A DNA stretch of 64,000 bases from Nakamurella lactea DSM 19367. GTDB taxonomy: Bacteria > Actinomycetota > Actinomycetes > Mycobacteriales > Nakamurellaceae. Under the pieces are notes generated by a model. The model made no database searches and was not told the origin of the DNA. It was given only the letters and a program-made list of their open reading frames with translations. The DNA is taken from contig NZ_AUFT01000006.1 in NCBI RefSeq assembly GCF_000426645.1, positions 396,441 through 460,440 of the forward strand, in the 5' to 3' direction. Each line of letters opens with the position of its first letter. Within the stretch, counting starts at the first letter, position 1. Below, piece after piece: positions 57,544 through 64,000 of the stretch. Made by a program: the position numbers and the translations under genes.

Positions 57544-58593
57544 TCAGGCGAAGGTGATCTCGATCAGGTGCGGGACATAGACCGACGAGTCGATGAATGT
57601 CATGTAGGTGGTCCTGCCACCGTCGCGGGCGAACTCGGGATGCTCCTTGCCCGCGTTGAACAGCGAGTCCGGTGTCGTCTTCGCCGGTCGGAATATCACC
57701 TGCGGCTCGCTCCACGGACCGGTGATCTCCGGCGCTGTGCGGATGACGAGTTGGTTCTCCCGCTGGTAGGTGGTCAACGAGACGAAGGCGCCGAGGTACT
57801 CGTTCCAGGACGAGGACATTTCGTTCGGCACATCGGAGAACAGGCACGCGGTCGGGCTGAACGTCGGCGACCAGCGCGGTGGCACGTCCGGTCGCGCCGG
57901 CGTCGGCGCCTGCACGAGATACTCATAGGCGGCATGGTTCTCGATGTCCGCGGGCCGGACCCGGGCGAGATACAGGTCGCCGGCCGACTTCGATGCCGGC
58001 TGGATCGAACCCCACAGGTACAGGTGCTCCCCGTGCTGGTGCACCCAGACCCCGAACCCCGGCTCGTCACCCTTCCACCACTCGCGACTGCCGTCCGGCG
58101 CCGTCAGCCGCTCGAACTGGAGATCCGGGCCGGCCTTGGCCACCCCCATTCCGTCCAGGGTGAAGGTCTCGAAGACGTCGCGCGTCGGGTCCATGGTGAT
58201 CTTGTGGTAGTACAGGTAGAGCTGATCGCCGATCTGGACACCGTGAATAGCCCATAGCCGTTGCCGTGCCTTATGTTCCGGTGGGATGAAGCCGATGAGC
58301 TGCCTTGCCCGGGTACCGTCGGGCGTCGTCAGATAGCGAAAATCCCTGACCCCCGCCGACAGGTCCTGTAACGGCACGACCGCTCCGGTGTTGGACAGCA
58401 CCTCGGTGAGCTCGAAGCCCCGGATGGAGTCGAACGGCCCTTCGATCGTGTCACCGAAGATCCAGAATGTGGTGCCGTCCGCCAACAGCACCGAGCTGAC
58501 GGCGTCCTGACCGGTGATGTCGATGTCGTTGTCCAGGAACTGGACACCGAGGTCGCGGACGGAAGCGACCAATGGACTGTCTGGCAGCGTCAT
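57544..58593 (-). CDS. DUF4185 protein, five-bladed propeller-like
   Basis: A 349-residue protein matching DUF4185, a beta-propeller family related to glycoside-hydrolase-like folds. Regular short repeats such as TTFWIFGDT, QLYLYYHKI, HLYLWGSIQ, GAFVSLTTY and TTYMTFIDS mark blade strands. No signal peptide or catalytic motif is evident, so it may act in the cytoplasm or be exported by another route. ATG at 58593 is 3 nt from the SDR stop, so both are one operon. Function unknown. Confidence 0.83.
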   Translation of the reverse strand: MTLPDSPLVASVRDLGVQFLDNDIDITGQDAVSSVLLADGTTFWIFGDTIEGPFDSIRGFELTEVLSNTGAVVPLQDLSAGVRDFRYLTTPDGTRARQLIGFIPPEHKARQRLWAIHGVQIGDQLYLYYHKITMDPTRDVFETFTLDGMGVAKAGPDLQFERLTAPDGSREWWKGDEPGFGVWVHQHGEHLYLWGSIQPASKSAGDLYLARVRPADIENHAAYEYLVQAPTPARPDVPPRWSPTFSPTACLFSDVPNEMSSSWNEYLGAFVSLTTYQRENQLVIRTAPEITGPWSEPQVIFRPAKTTPDSLFNAGKEHPEFARDGGRTTYMTFIDSSVYVPHLIEITFA

Positions 58594-58596
58594 TCG

Positions 58597-59373
58597 TCAG
58601 ACCACCGGGGACAATCCGCCGTCGACATTGATCGCGGTACCGGTGACGTACGAACTCGCCTCCGAGGCCAGGAAGCAGGCGACATCGGCGAACTCCGCGG
58701 CCCGACCGACCCGGCCCAGCGGAATGCGCTCGCCGGACCGGGCAAGAAAATCGGCAACCGCTACGCCCTGTTCGCGCGCCATCCGCTCGGTCTGGTCGGA
58801 CTCGATCGACCCGACGAGTAGGGCGTTCACCAGGATGTTGTGCGGCGCTCCATCGCCGGCCAGCAGTTTCGTCAACGACATCCCGGCCGCCCGGCTGATC
58901 GAGGTCGGGGCCGTTCCGGTCGGCGGCGCCTTCGCCGCGATGGCGAGCACGTTGATGATCCGACCCCACCGCCGCTCGACCATTTGCGGCCAGACCAGCC
59001 GGGAGAGCCGCAGCGCCGCAAACAGTTTCAGATCCAGGTCGGCCTGCAGGACGTCGTCGGCGAGCTCGGCGGCCGGCCCTACGGCGGCCGACCCGGCGTT
59101 GTTGACCACGATGTCCAGCCGGCCGAGTTGCGCCATCGCCTCGTGATAGGCGTGCCGGACGCCGTCGGCGGTGGCGACGTCGGCCGCGATGCCCACCACC
59201 GACCCGGCGCCCGCGGCCCGCAGCTGCTCGACGGCGCCGGCCAGCACTGCTGCGTCCCTGGCGACCACCGCGACACTCGCTCCGGAGGCGACGAACCGAT
59301 GGGCCGTTGCCAGACCCAGGCCTCTGGATCCTCCGGTCACCATCGCGGTCCGATCGCGCAACGAGATCTGCAT
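58597..59373 (-). CDS. short-chain dehydrogenase-like protein lacking the catalytic triad
   Basis: A 258-residue Rossmann protein. The dinucleotide motif TGGSRGLG is at residues 13-20, NNAG is near 95, and a C-terminal INVDGG is normal. The active site is not: where SDRs have Ser, and Tyr-x3-Lys, the sequence reads INVLAIAAKAP and APTSISRAAG (near 155-163), with Ala, Thr and Arg instead. Such SDR-like subgroups (BKR-like) exist, but their chemistry is unclear. ATG at 59373 is preferred over the longer frame, with GGTGGG upstream. It starts the pair with the DUF4185 gene. Confidence 0.87.
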   Translation of the reverse strand: MQISLRDRTAMVTGGSRGLGLATAHRFVASGASVAVVARDAAVLAGAVEQLRAAGAGSVVGIAADVATADGVRHAYHEAMAQLGRLDIVVNNAGSAAVGPAAELADDVLQADLDLKLFAALRLSRLVWPQMVERRWGRIINVLAIAAKAPPTGTAPTSISRAAGMSLTKLLAGDGAPHNILVNALLVGSIESDQTERMAREQGVAVADFLARSGERIPLGRVGRAAEFADVACFLASEASSYVTGTAINVDGGLSPVV

Positions 59374-59477
59374 CCGCCCACCATCGCATGTCGAATCGGC
59401 GTCCGGCCGTTCGACCCATCGGTAACGGGTCGAACCGGTCAACAGGGGCGGACCGAAACGGTCGGTAGTTCGCCGAA

Positions 59478-59505
59478 ACCCCGGTCGGCAGCGGCCGACC
59501 GGGGT
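59478..59505 (-). terminator. terminator of the tRNA-Glu-Asp-Phe cluster
   Basis: An 11-bp stem ACCCCGGTCGG (59478-59488) / CCGACCGGGGT (59495-59505) with loop CAGCGG lies 5 nt after the encoded CCA of tRNA-Phe and is followed on the minus strand by TTT. Confidence 0.75.
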
Positions 59506-59510
59506 CTGTC

Positions 59511-59587
59511 TGGTGGCCAGGGCCGGGATCGAACCGGCGACCTTTCACTTTTCAGGCGAACGCTCGTACCGACTGAGCTACCTGGCC
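59511..59587 (-). tRNA. tRNA-Phe (GAA)
   Basis: The minus strand folds as a cloverleaf: acceptor GGCCAGG/CCTGGCC, D-stem GCTC, anticodon loop CTGAAAA with GAA, T-stem GCCGG and loop TTCGATC. Discriminator A and an encoded CCA (59511-59513) follow. Confidence 0.97.
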
Positions 59588-59590
59588 ATA

Positions 59591-59630
59591 CGCGCGGGGC
59601 CGGTCCGATTTCTCGAACCGGCCCCGCGCG
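59591..59630 (-). other. 14-bp hairpin between tRNA-Asp and tRNA-Phe
   Basis: CGCGCGGGGCCGGT (59591-59604) and ACCGGCCCCGCGCG (59617-59630) pair perfectly, with extra inner CGA/TCG pairing. Only 3 nt separate it from tRNA-Phe. It may be a processing signal or a terminator. Confidence 0.7.
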
Positions 59631-59633
59631 CTG

Positions 59634-59707
59634 CGACCCTGACGGGACTTGAACCCGCGACCTCCGCCGTGACAGGGCGGCGCGCTAACCAACTGCGCCA
59701 CAGGGCC
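59634..59707 (-). tRNA. tRNA-Asp (GTC)
   Basis: The minus strand gives acceptor GGCCCTG/CAGGGTC, anticodon stem CCGCC/GGCGG with loop CTGTCAC (GTC), T-loop TTCAAGT and discriminator G. CCA is not encoded. Confidence 0.97.
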
Positions 59708-59771
59708 TTGCTGTTGTACTGGTACTGCATCGGCAACCGTACCGGAAAAATCCGGGCCGTTTGACCGCGTG

Positions 59772-59844
59772 TACCCCCAACGGGATTCGAACCCGTGCTA
59801 CCGCCGTGAAAGGGCGGGGTCCTAGGCCGCTAGACGATGGGGGC
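59772..59844 (-). tRNA. tRNA-Glu (TTC)
   Basis: The minus strand gives acceptor GCCCCCA/TGGGGGT (first pair G-T), anticodon stem CCGCC/GGCGG with loop CTTTCAC (TTC), T-loop TTCGAAT and discriminator A. CCA is not encoded. Confidence 0.95.
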
Positions 59845-59919
59845 TGGACCAAAGTCCACCTCCAACGGCTTGCCGTTGGGAGCCCGATCAGCATACGGCA
59901 GGCAGGCCACCGGGCACAA
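59845..59919 (-). promoter_or_regulatory. promoter and structured leader of the tRNA cluster
   Basis: On the minus strand TTGTGC (59919-59914) and TATGCT (59895-59890) are 18 bp apart. Between the start site and tRNA-Glu lie two hairpins: CCAACGGC-TT-GCCGTTGG (59862-59879) and TGGAC-CAAA-GTCCA (59845-59858), the second abutting the mature 5' end. Confidence 0.55.
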
Positions 59920-59970
59920 AACGCCTGAGCAATGGCGGTAGGAGCTGGTTCGACCCAGCGCGGGTACCGG

Positions 59971-61827
59971 TCAGTCCGGCCGCGAGTGCCGACCGGGACC
60001 GGGCGGTGCCGAACCTCCCCCGTCGGCAGCGTCCGGCTGCCCGTCCGCAGCGTGACCGTGCCCGTCCGTCAGCCCTGGGATCCGCTCGCCGACCGGGACC
60101 GGCACGTCACCTGCGTCGTGCGAGCCGTGCGCCGCCTCATCCGGGCCGCCGGCCGCCGAGTCGGCCGCCGCTGCGGCCTTCGCCGCCTGCTGCCGCTCCA
60201 CCAGCGCTGACGTCATCCGCAGGGGTACTTCCTTGAAGAACAGCAGCACGACGAAGGCCAGCGCGGCGACCACCGCGGCCAGCAGGAACACCGGGTGCAT
60301 GGAGTCGACGAAACCCTGTTTGAACGGGTACGCCAGCACCGCCGGGATGTGCTGCAGGAAGGAGGTGTCGGCCTCCATCTGCTGACCCATATGGGCGATG
60401 GACTGCCCGATCACCGCCGGGTCGCTGGAGTGGGCGTGCTCCGCGGCGGCCTGCTGGAAGGCCGGGTCCGGCATCGCGGCCGCGACCTGTTTGCCGATGT
60501 TCTTGGGCAGCAGGCTGAACAGCATCGACAGGAAGACCGCGACGCCGATGGTGCCGCCGACCTGACGGAAGAAGGTGGCCGCTGAGGTCGCCACGCCCAT
60601 GTCCTGGCTGGGCACCGAGTTCTGGGTGGCCAGCGTCAGCGACTGCATGCAGTTACCGATACCGAACCCGACCAGGAAGATCATCGCCCACAGCCAGATG
60701 TTCTTGGTGTCGATCTGCAGGAAGAAGGCCAGCAGCACGGCGCCGATCACCACCAGTGCCATGCCGATCTGCGGGAAGATCTTGTACCGCCCGGTTCTGG
60801 CGGTGAGTTGGCCGGAGATCACCGCGGCCGACATCATCCCGATGGTCATCGCGAGCATCTGCAGGCCGGACTGGGTCGGGGTGGCGCCGCGCACGATCTG
60901 CAGGAACAACGGCAGGGTGAGGATGGCGCCGAACATCGCCATGCCGACCAGCAGGCCGGTGACCTGCATGAGGGTGAACCCGCTGTTGCGGAACAGCCGC
61001 ATCGGGATCAGCGCCTCCTCCTTCATCCTGATCTCGACCAGCACGAAGGAGACCAGGCCGATCGCGCCGATCGCGAACAGGATCAGCGATCCGGCCGAGC
61101 TCCACCCCCACTGCTGGCCCTGCTCCGCCACCGTCAGCAGCGGCACCAGGCCGACGACCAGGGCCACCGCGCCCCACCAATCGATCCGGTGATCCCGTGG
61201 CGTGTGCGGGATGTGCAGCACCCGGTAGACGATGAGCAGCGCGGCGATCCCGATCGGCACGTTGATCAGGAACACCCAGCGCCAGCCGGCGATACCCAGG
61301 ATCGAGTTCGCCCCGGCGAAGAGCCCGCCGATCAGTGGCCCGAGCACCGAAGAGGTGCCGAACACGGCCATGAAGTAACCCTGGTACTTCGCCCGCTCCC
61401 GGGGGGCAAGGATGTCGCCCATGATCGCCAACGACAACGAGAACAACCCGCCGGCGCCGAGCCCCTGGAACGCCCGGAAGGCGGCGAGCTCGTACATCGA
61501 GGTGGAGAACGTGCAGGCCAACGATCCGATGACGAACAGCGAGATGGCCAGCAGGTAGAACGGCCGGCGGCCGTAGATGTCCGAGAGCTTGCCGTAGAGC
61601 GGGGTGGCGATGGTGCTGGTGATCAGGTAGGCGGTGGTGACCCAGGCCTGCAGGCTCTGGCCGCTGAGGTCGTCGGCGATCGTCCGGATCGCCGTCGAGA
61701 CCACCGTCTGGTCGAGCGCGGCCAGGAACATGCCGGCCATCAGGCCGGACAGAATGGTCAGGATCTGCTTGTGGGTGATCGAACCGTCGTCGGCGTGGCC
61801 GGGCGACTTGGCAATCCTGACGGTCAT
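59971..61827 (-). CDS. DHA2-family drug:proton antiporter (14 TM, EmrB/QacA)
   Basis: A 618-residue major facilitator exporter. About 14 membrane helices lie within residues 20-540. Motif A GKLSDIYGRRPF follows helix 2, motif B LAAFRAFQGLGAGGLF follows, and motif C GTSSVLGPLIGGLF lies in helix 5, typical of drug exporters. The first helix has the family's LDQTVVSTAI with its Asp. The C-terminal 75 residues are a His/Gly/Asp/Pro-rich tail, perhaps metal-binding or disordered. ATG at 61827 overlaps the marR stop (ATGA), so the regulator and pump are coupled. Confidence 0.95.
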   Translation of the reverse strand: MTVRIAKSPGHADDGSITHKQILTILSGLMAGMFLAALDQTVVSTAIRTIADDLSGQSLQAWVTTAYLITSTIATPLYGKLSDIYGRRPFYLLAISLFVIGSLACTFSTSMYELAAFRAFQGLGAGGLFSLSLAIMGDILAPRERAKYQGYFMAVFGTSSVLGPLIGGLFAGANSILGIAGWRWVFLINVPIGIAALLIVYRVLHIPHTPRDHRIDWWGAVALVVGLVPLLTVAEQGQQWGWSSAGSLILFAIGAIGLVSFVLVEIRMKEEALIPMRLFRNSGFTLMQVTGLLVGMAMFGAILTLPLFLQIVRGATPTQSGLQMLAMTIGMMSAAVISGQLTARTGRYKIFPQIGMALVVIGAVLLAFFLQIDTKNIWLWAMIFLVGFGIGNCMQSLTLATQNSVPSQDMGVATSAATFFRQVGGTIGVAVFLSMLFSLLPKNIGKQVAAAMPDPAFQQAAAEHAHSSDPAVIGQSIAHMGQQMEADTSFLQHIPAVLAYPFKQGFVDSMHPVFLLAAVVAALAFVVLLFFKEVPLRMTSALVERQQAAKAAAAADSAAGGPDEAAHGSHDAGDVPVPVGERIPGLTDGHGHAADGQPDAADGGGSAPPGPGRHSRPD

Positions 61828-62351
61828 GACTGTCCCTCTCCTGTGACGGAGTCCTTCTGTTCTGACGGATGGAGGGTTACGAACCTGGCGCCGAGCGCGT
61901 CGGCCAGCAAGTCCTCGCGATCGGCTTCGAACTGCTCGACGTACCGGTGCAGCAGCCGTCCGAACTCGGCGCGCTCGCCGTCGGTCCAGTCCTGGGTGAC
62001 GGCGCCGAAGACGGTGGCCCGATGCCGGAACATCTCCGCACGGCGCCGGCGCCCGGCGTCGGTGAGTTCCAGGATCGAGGCCCTGCCGTCCTCCGGATCG
62101 GCCTTGCGCTCGACCATCCCGTCCTTGACCAACTGCGCGACCTGTCGCGAAACGGTGGACGGATCCGCGTCCAGTTCGGCGGCCAGCGTGCCCGCCCGCC
62201 TTGGCGGACCCTCACCGATCTTGGCCAGCAGGTAGAGCGGTACGGCATCCTCGCGATGCAGTGCACTCACCCTTGACTTGGCGATGCCGAACTGCCGCAT
62301 CAGCCGCATCATCAGGTCCGGAATTTCGTCGGACGCCTCTTCGGACATCAT
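61824..62351 (-). CDS. MarR-family regulator
   Basis: A 175-residue winged-helix regulator. The recognition region LAAELDADPSTVSRQVAQLVKDGMVERKADPEDGR, read as helices 3-4 and the wing, lies near residues 55-90, and the flanking helices form the dimer interface. Start is ATG 62351 (or the adjacent 62348), with AAGGG 7 nt upstream. It precedes and overlaps the DHA2 pump, so it is likely to repress this efflux operon until a drug-like ligand binds. A perfect 10-bp palindrome lies just upstream. Confidence 0.93.
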   Translation of the reverse strand: MMSEEASDEIPDLMMRLMRQFGIAKSRVSALHREDAVPLYLLAKIGEGPPRRAGTLAAELDADPSTVSRQVAQLVKDGMVERKADPEDGRASILELTDAGRRRRAEMFRHRATVFGAVTQDWTDGERAEFGRLLHRYVEQFEADREDLLADALGARFVTLHPSEQKDSVTGEGQS

Positions 62352-62365
62352 TTGCTTGCCCTTAT

Positions 62366-62375
62366 CAACTAGTTG
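62366..62375. promoter_or_regulatory. palindrome before marR
   Basis: CAACTAGTTG is a perfect 10-bp palindrome 15 nt upstream of the marR start, flanked by CTTGC and GCAAG. MarR proteins bind such dyads near their own promoters. No clear -10 was found. Confidence 0.45.
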
Positions 62376-62493
62376 CCGCCAGCAAGTATGCACCCGGATT
62401 CCGGGGCTCGTCATGCGGTGGGGTCGCGGGTACCGGCTTGGACAGCGCCGCTGTCGGATCGGTACGCTCGCAGGGCGCGATCACGTCGCGCAC

Positions 62494-62565
62494 GGGCCTC
62501 TAGCTCAGTCGGTAGAGCATCGGACTTTTAATCCGCTGGTCCAGGGTTCGAGCCCCTGGGGGCCC
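62494..62565 (+). tRNA. tRNA-Lys (TTT)
   Basis: Acceptor GGGCCTC/GGGGCCC (one G-T), D-stem GCTC/GAGC, anticodon loop CTTTTAA with TTT, and discriminator A. The T-arm is CAGGG-TTCGAG-CCCTG, a six-base loop instead of seven, and base pair 27-43 is T-C. The total is 72 nt; CCA is not encoded. Confidence 0.9.
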
Positions 62566-62600
62566 ACTCCTCACGCCGGCTCAATACTGGGTCGATTTCC

Positions 62601-62638
62601 GCCGCGTAGTCGCGGCCAAAATCTCCCCAATCCTGGGG
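62601..62638. terminator. two short hairpins between tRNA-Lys and ribD
   Basis: GCCGCG-TAGT-CGCGGC (62601-62616) is followed by CAAAATCT, and CCCCA-ATCC-TGGGG lies at 62625-62638. They sit between the convergent tRNA-Lys and ribD and could stop both. Confidence 0.5.
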
Positions 62639-62650
62639 GCACTGGCAGGC

Positions 62651-63721
62651 TCAGGAGCGCACCCAGAGCAGCCGGACGTCTGGTCCGAACCGGGTGACGT
62701 CGCGCAGTTCGAAGTGATGTGCGTCGGCCAGGGTGCCGACCGTTCCACCGGCGACCACCTGGGATCCCGCGCCCAACAGCATCGGCGCCTGATAGATCAG
62801 CACCTCGTCCACCAGGTTGGCATCGAACATCGCCGCGGCGAGCCGCGGTCCGCCCTCCAGCAGCACGTGCCGCCGGCCGCGCCCGTACAGCGCGGACAGC
62901 AGGGCCGGCAGGTCGACCCCGCCCGCCGGGCCGGCGCCGAACTCGGCGACGGTCGCGATGAGTGTCTCCGCGACATCATCCAGAACCCGTGCGGTGGCGG
63001 GTGTTCGGCCCCGGGAATCGACCACCACCCGGAGCGGCTGGCGACCGGCCGGTGCTCCGTCGGGGCCACGGGCAGTGAGCTGCGGGTCGTCGACCAGCAC
63101 GGTGCCGACCCCGGCCATCATGGTGTCGACCGCCGATCGCAGCCGGTGCACGTCGGCCCTGGACTGCTCCGAGGTGATCCATCTGCTGCTGCCGTCGGCA
63201 GCGGCCACCCGACCGTCGATCGTCATCCCGGCCTTGAAAGTGACGAACGGGCGCTGCAGCCGGGTCGCGGTGAGCCAGACCCGGTTCACCTGCTCGGCGT
63301 CGGCCGATGCGGGCAGCTCAGACAGGTCGACGACGTCGACGCCGGCGGACCTCAGGCGTTCGATGCCGCCGGCCGCCGGCCGCCACGGATCGCGGACCGC
63401 GACCACCACCCTGGCGACCCCGGCGGCGATCAACGCCTCACTGCACGGGCCGGTGCGGCCGGTGTGGTTGCACGGCTCGAGGGTGACGACGGCCGTCCCG
63501 CCGCGGGCCGACTCGCCGGCCGCGGCCAGCCCCAGCACCTCGGCGTGCGGCCCGCCGGCCCGTCGATGGAACCCCTCGCCGACCGGCGCGCCGGTGGCGT
63601 CCAGCAGCACGCAGCCGACCACCGGGTTGGGCAGCGCGGTGCCGGCGCCGCGGCCGGCGAGCTCGACGGCGCGTTGCAGCGCATCGCGTTCCTGGTCGGT
63701 GATGTCGGTCGCCGGGGCCAT
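62651..63721 (-). CDS. ribD: bifunctional riboflavin deaminase/reductase RibD
   Basis: RibD performs the second and third steps of riboflavin synthesis: deamination of the pyrimidine, then side-chain reduction. The 356-residue protein has the deaminase zinc site HAEV (His59, Glu61) and PCNHTGRTGPC (Cys84, Cys93), followed by the reductase domain (KAGMTIDGRVAAADGSSRWIT, MAGVGTVLVDDPQLTAR, LLEGGPRLAAAMFDANLVDEV). ATG at 63721 has AAGGGATG upstream. No RFN riboswitch was recognised before it, and ribE/ribA are not in the window downstream. Confidence 0.95.
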   Translation of the reverse strand: MAPATDITDQERDALQRAVELAGRGAGTALPNPVVGCVLLDATGAPVGEGFHRRAGGPHAEVLGLAAAGESARGGTAVVTLEPCNHTGRTGPCSEALIAAGVARVVVAVRDPWRPAAGGIERLRSAGVDVVDLSELPASADAEQVNRVWLTATRLQRPFVTFKAGMTIDGRVAAADGSSRWITSEQSRADVHRLRSAVDTMMAGVGTVLVDDPQLTARGPDGAPAGRQPLRVVVDSRGRTPATARVLDDVAETLIATVAEFGAGPAGGVDLPALLSALYGRGRRHVLLEGGPRLAAAMFDANLVDEVLIYQAPMLLGAGSQVVAGGTVGTLADAHHFELRDVTRFGPDVRLLWVRS

Positions 63722-63907
63722 CCGGTCATCCCTTCCCCGCGCCGGTTGAGCCGGCCACGATCGCCTGGACACCTGCCGCCCGAACTGCGAGATCGGGCCG
63801 TATTGTGGTGCTGCGGCACGGTCGAGGATACGTCGACGGTCGCCGCTCCCGGCGACAGCCGCCGCACCCGGTGCCATCGGTCCGGGATCCGACGAGTGGG
63901 GGATTCC
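63722..63907. other. ribD upstream region
   Basis: About 190 bp. A small GCCGG-TTGAG-CCGGC hairpin lies near 63743-63757. I see no FMN riboswitch core and no convincing gene. Confidence 0.4.
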
Positions 63908-64000
63908 GTGAGCGAGCGGGCGTGGACCCGCGCGGACCGTTGCGCAGCAACGGAACGCGGGGACGAACCATCGGCACTGAGCGGGGTCAACCCGCGAGGA
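63908..64000 (+). CDS. possible 5' end of a gene running off the window
   Basis: A GTG at 63908 has GGGGGA 4-9 nt upstream and opens a frame to the right edge (MSERAWTRADRCAATERG...). It is divergent from ribD. Only 31 codons are visible, with no family signature, so it may be a chance frame. Confidence 0.3.
   Translation, partial: MSERAWTRADRCAATERGDEPSALSGVNPRG

Noticed and set aside
63722..63907. FMN riboswitch upstream of ribD
   Set aside because: No RFN core sequence was recognised and the space is short.

Overview
The window is chromosomal DNA of a high-GC actinobacterium. The codon bias, GTG/TTG starts, TAnnnT-type -10 boxes, apparent leaderless mRNAs and gene content (clpC, lsr2, mutY, hpt-ftsH-folE-folP-folB-folK, tilS-metalloprotease-dacB/ppa, an hbhA-like trio, nei2-lhr) all fit. 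Several blocks keep the order known from Mycobacterium tuberculosis (Rv3589-Rv3628, Rv0474-Rv0476, Rv3296-Rv3297), yet other genes (several ABC systems, a DUF4185 protein, kynA) and the lack of mycolate genes suggest a non-mycobacterial actinomycete, for example something near Nakamurella. That last step is inference. No insertion sequence, prophage, integrase, CRISPR array or rRNA gene was seen.

Layout. 1-3.3 kb: the 3' part of mutY, then a three-gene ABC-2 exporter operon ending in a 52-bp tandem repeat and a terminator. 3.5-10.1 kb (minus): clpC, lsr2 and a large secreted NlpC/P60 wall hydrolase. 10.2-11.9 kb (plus): a methyltransferase coupled to a conserved protein of unknown role. 11.9-19.4 kb (minus): hpt, ftsH, then folE-folP-folB-folK and two small membrane proteins, almost all with overlapping start and stop codons. 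19.5-24.6 kb: a GYGQQ-repeat membrane protein, the dacB-metalloprotease-tilS operon and divergent ppa. 24.6-30.2 kb: DUF2516, HBHA-like and XRE genes, a proline-rich membrane protein, a SIS protein, an LD-carboxypeptidase and DUF445. 30.3-33.8 kb: dapC-like aminotransferase with a membrane dipeptidase, and convergent kynA. 34-42.5 kb: a lipoprotein metalloprotease, a DUF4352-like protein, nei2 and lhr. 42.5-46 kb: GNAT, GntR, rfbB and an AbiEi/DUF559-like protein. 46-51.5 kb: a TetR regulator with a heterodimeric ABC exporter, then a YetF protein. 51.5-59.4 kb: HIBYL-CoA hydrolase with a VWA/AAA+ pair, DUF1295, gamma-carbonic anhydrase, DUF4185 and a degenerate SDR. 59.5-64 kb: tRNA-Glu-Asp-Phe, a MarR/MFS drug efflux pair, tRNA-Lys and ribD.

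The best unusual signals are regulatory. Four genes (XRE, GntR, TetR, DUF1295) have a -10 hexamer only 6-8 nt before the start codon, predicting leaderless mRNAs, and the three regulators among them have dyad operators inside the promoter, predicting autoregulation. Structural oddities include an SDR without its catalytic Ser/Tyr/Lys, a matched pair of degenerate and canonical ABC subunits, a tRNA-Lys with a six-base T-loop, and long-armed inverted repeats at convergent gene ends. The window is mostly core genome. I do not see a clear multi-gene novel defence or biosynthetic system; the VWA/AAA+ pair and the orphan AbiEi/DUF559 gene are the closest candidates.
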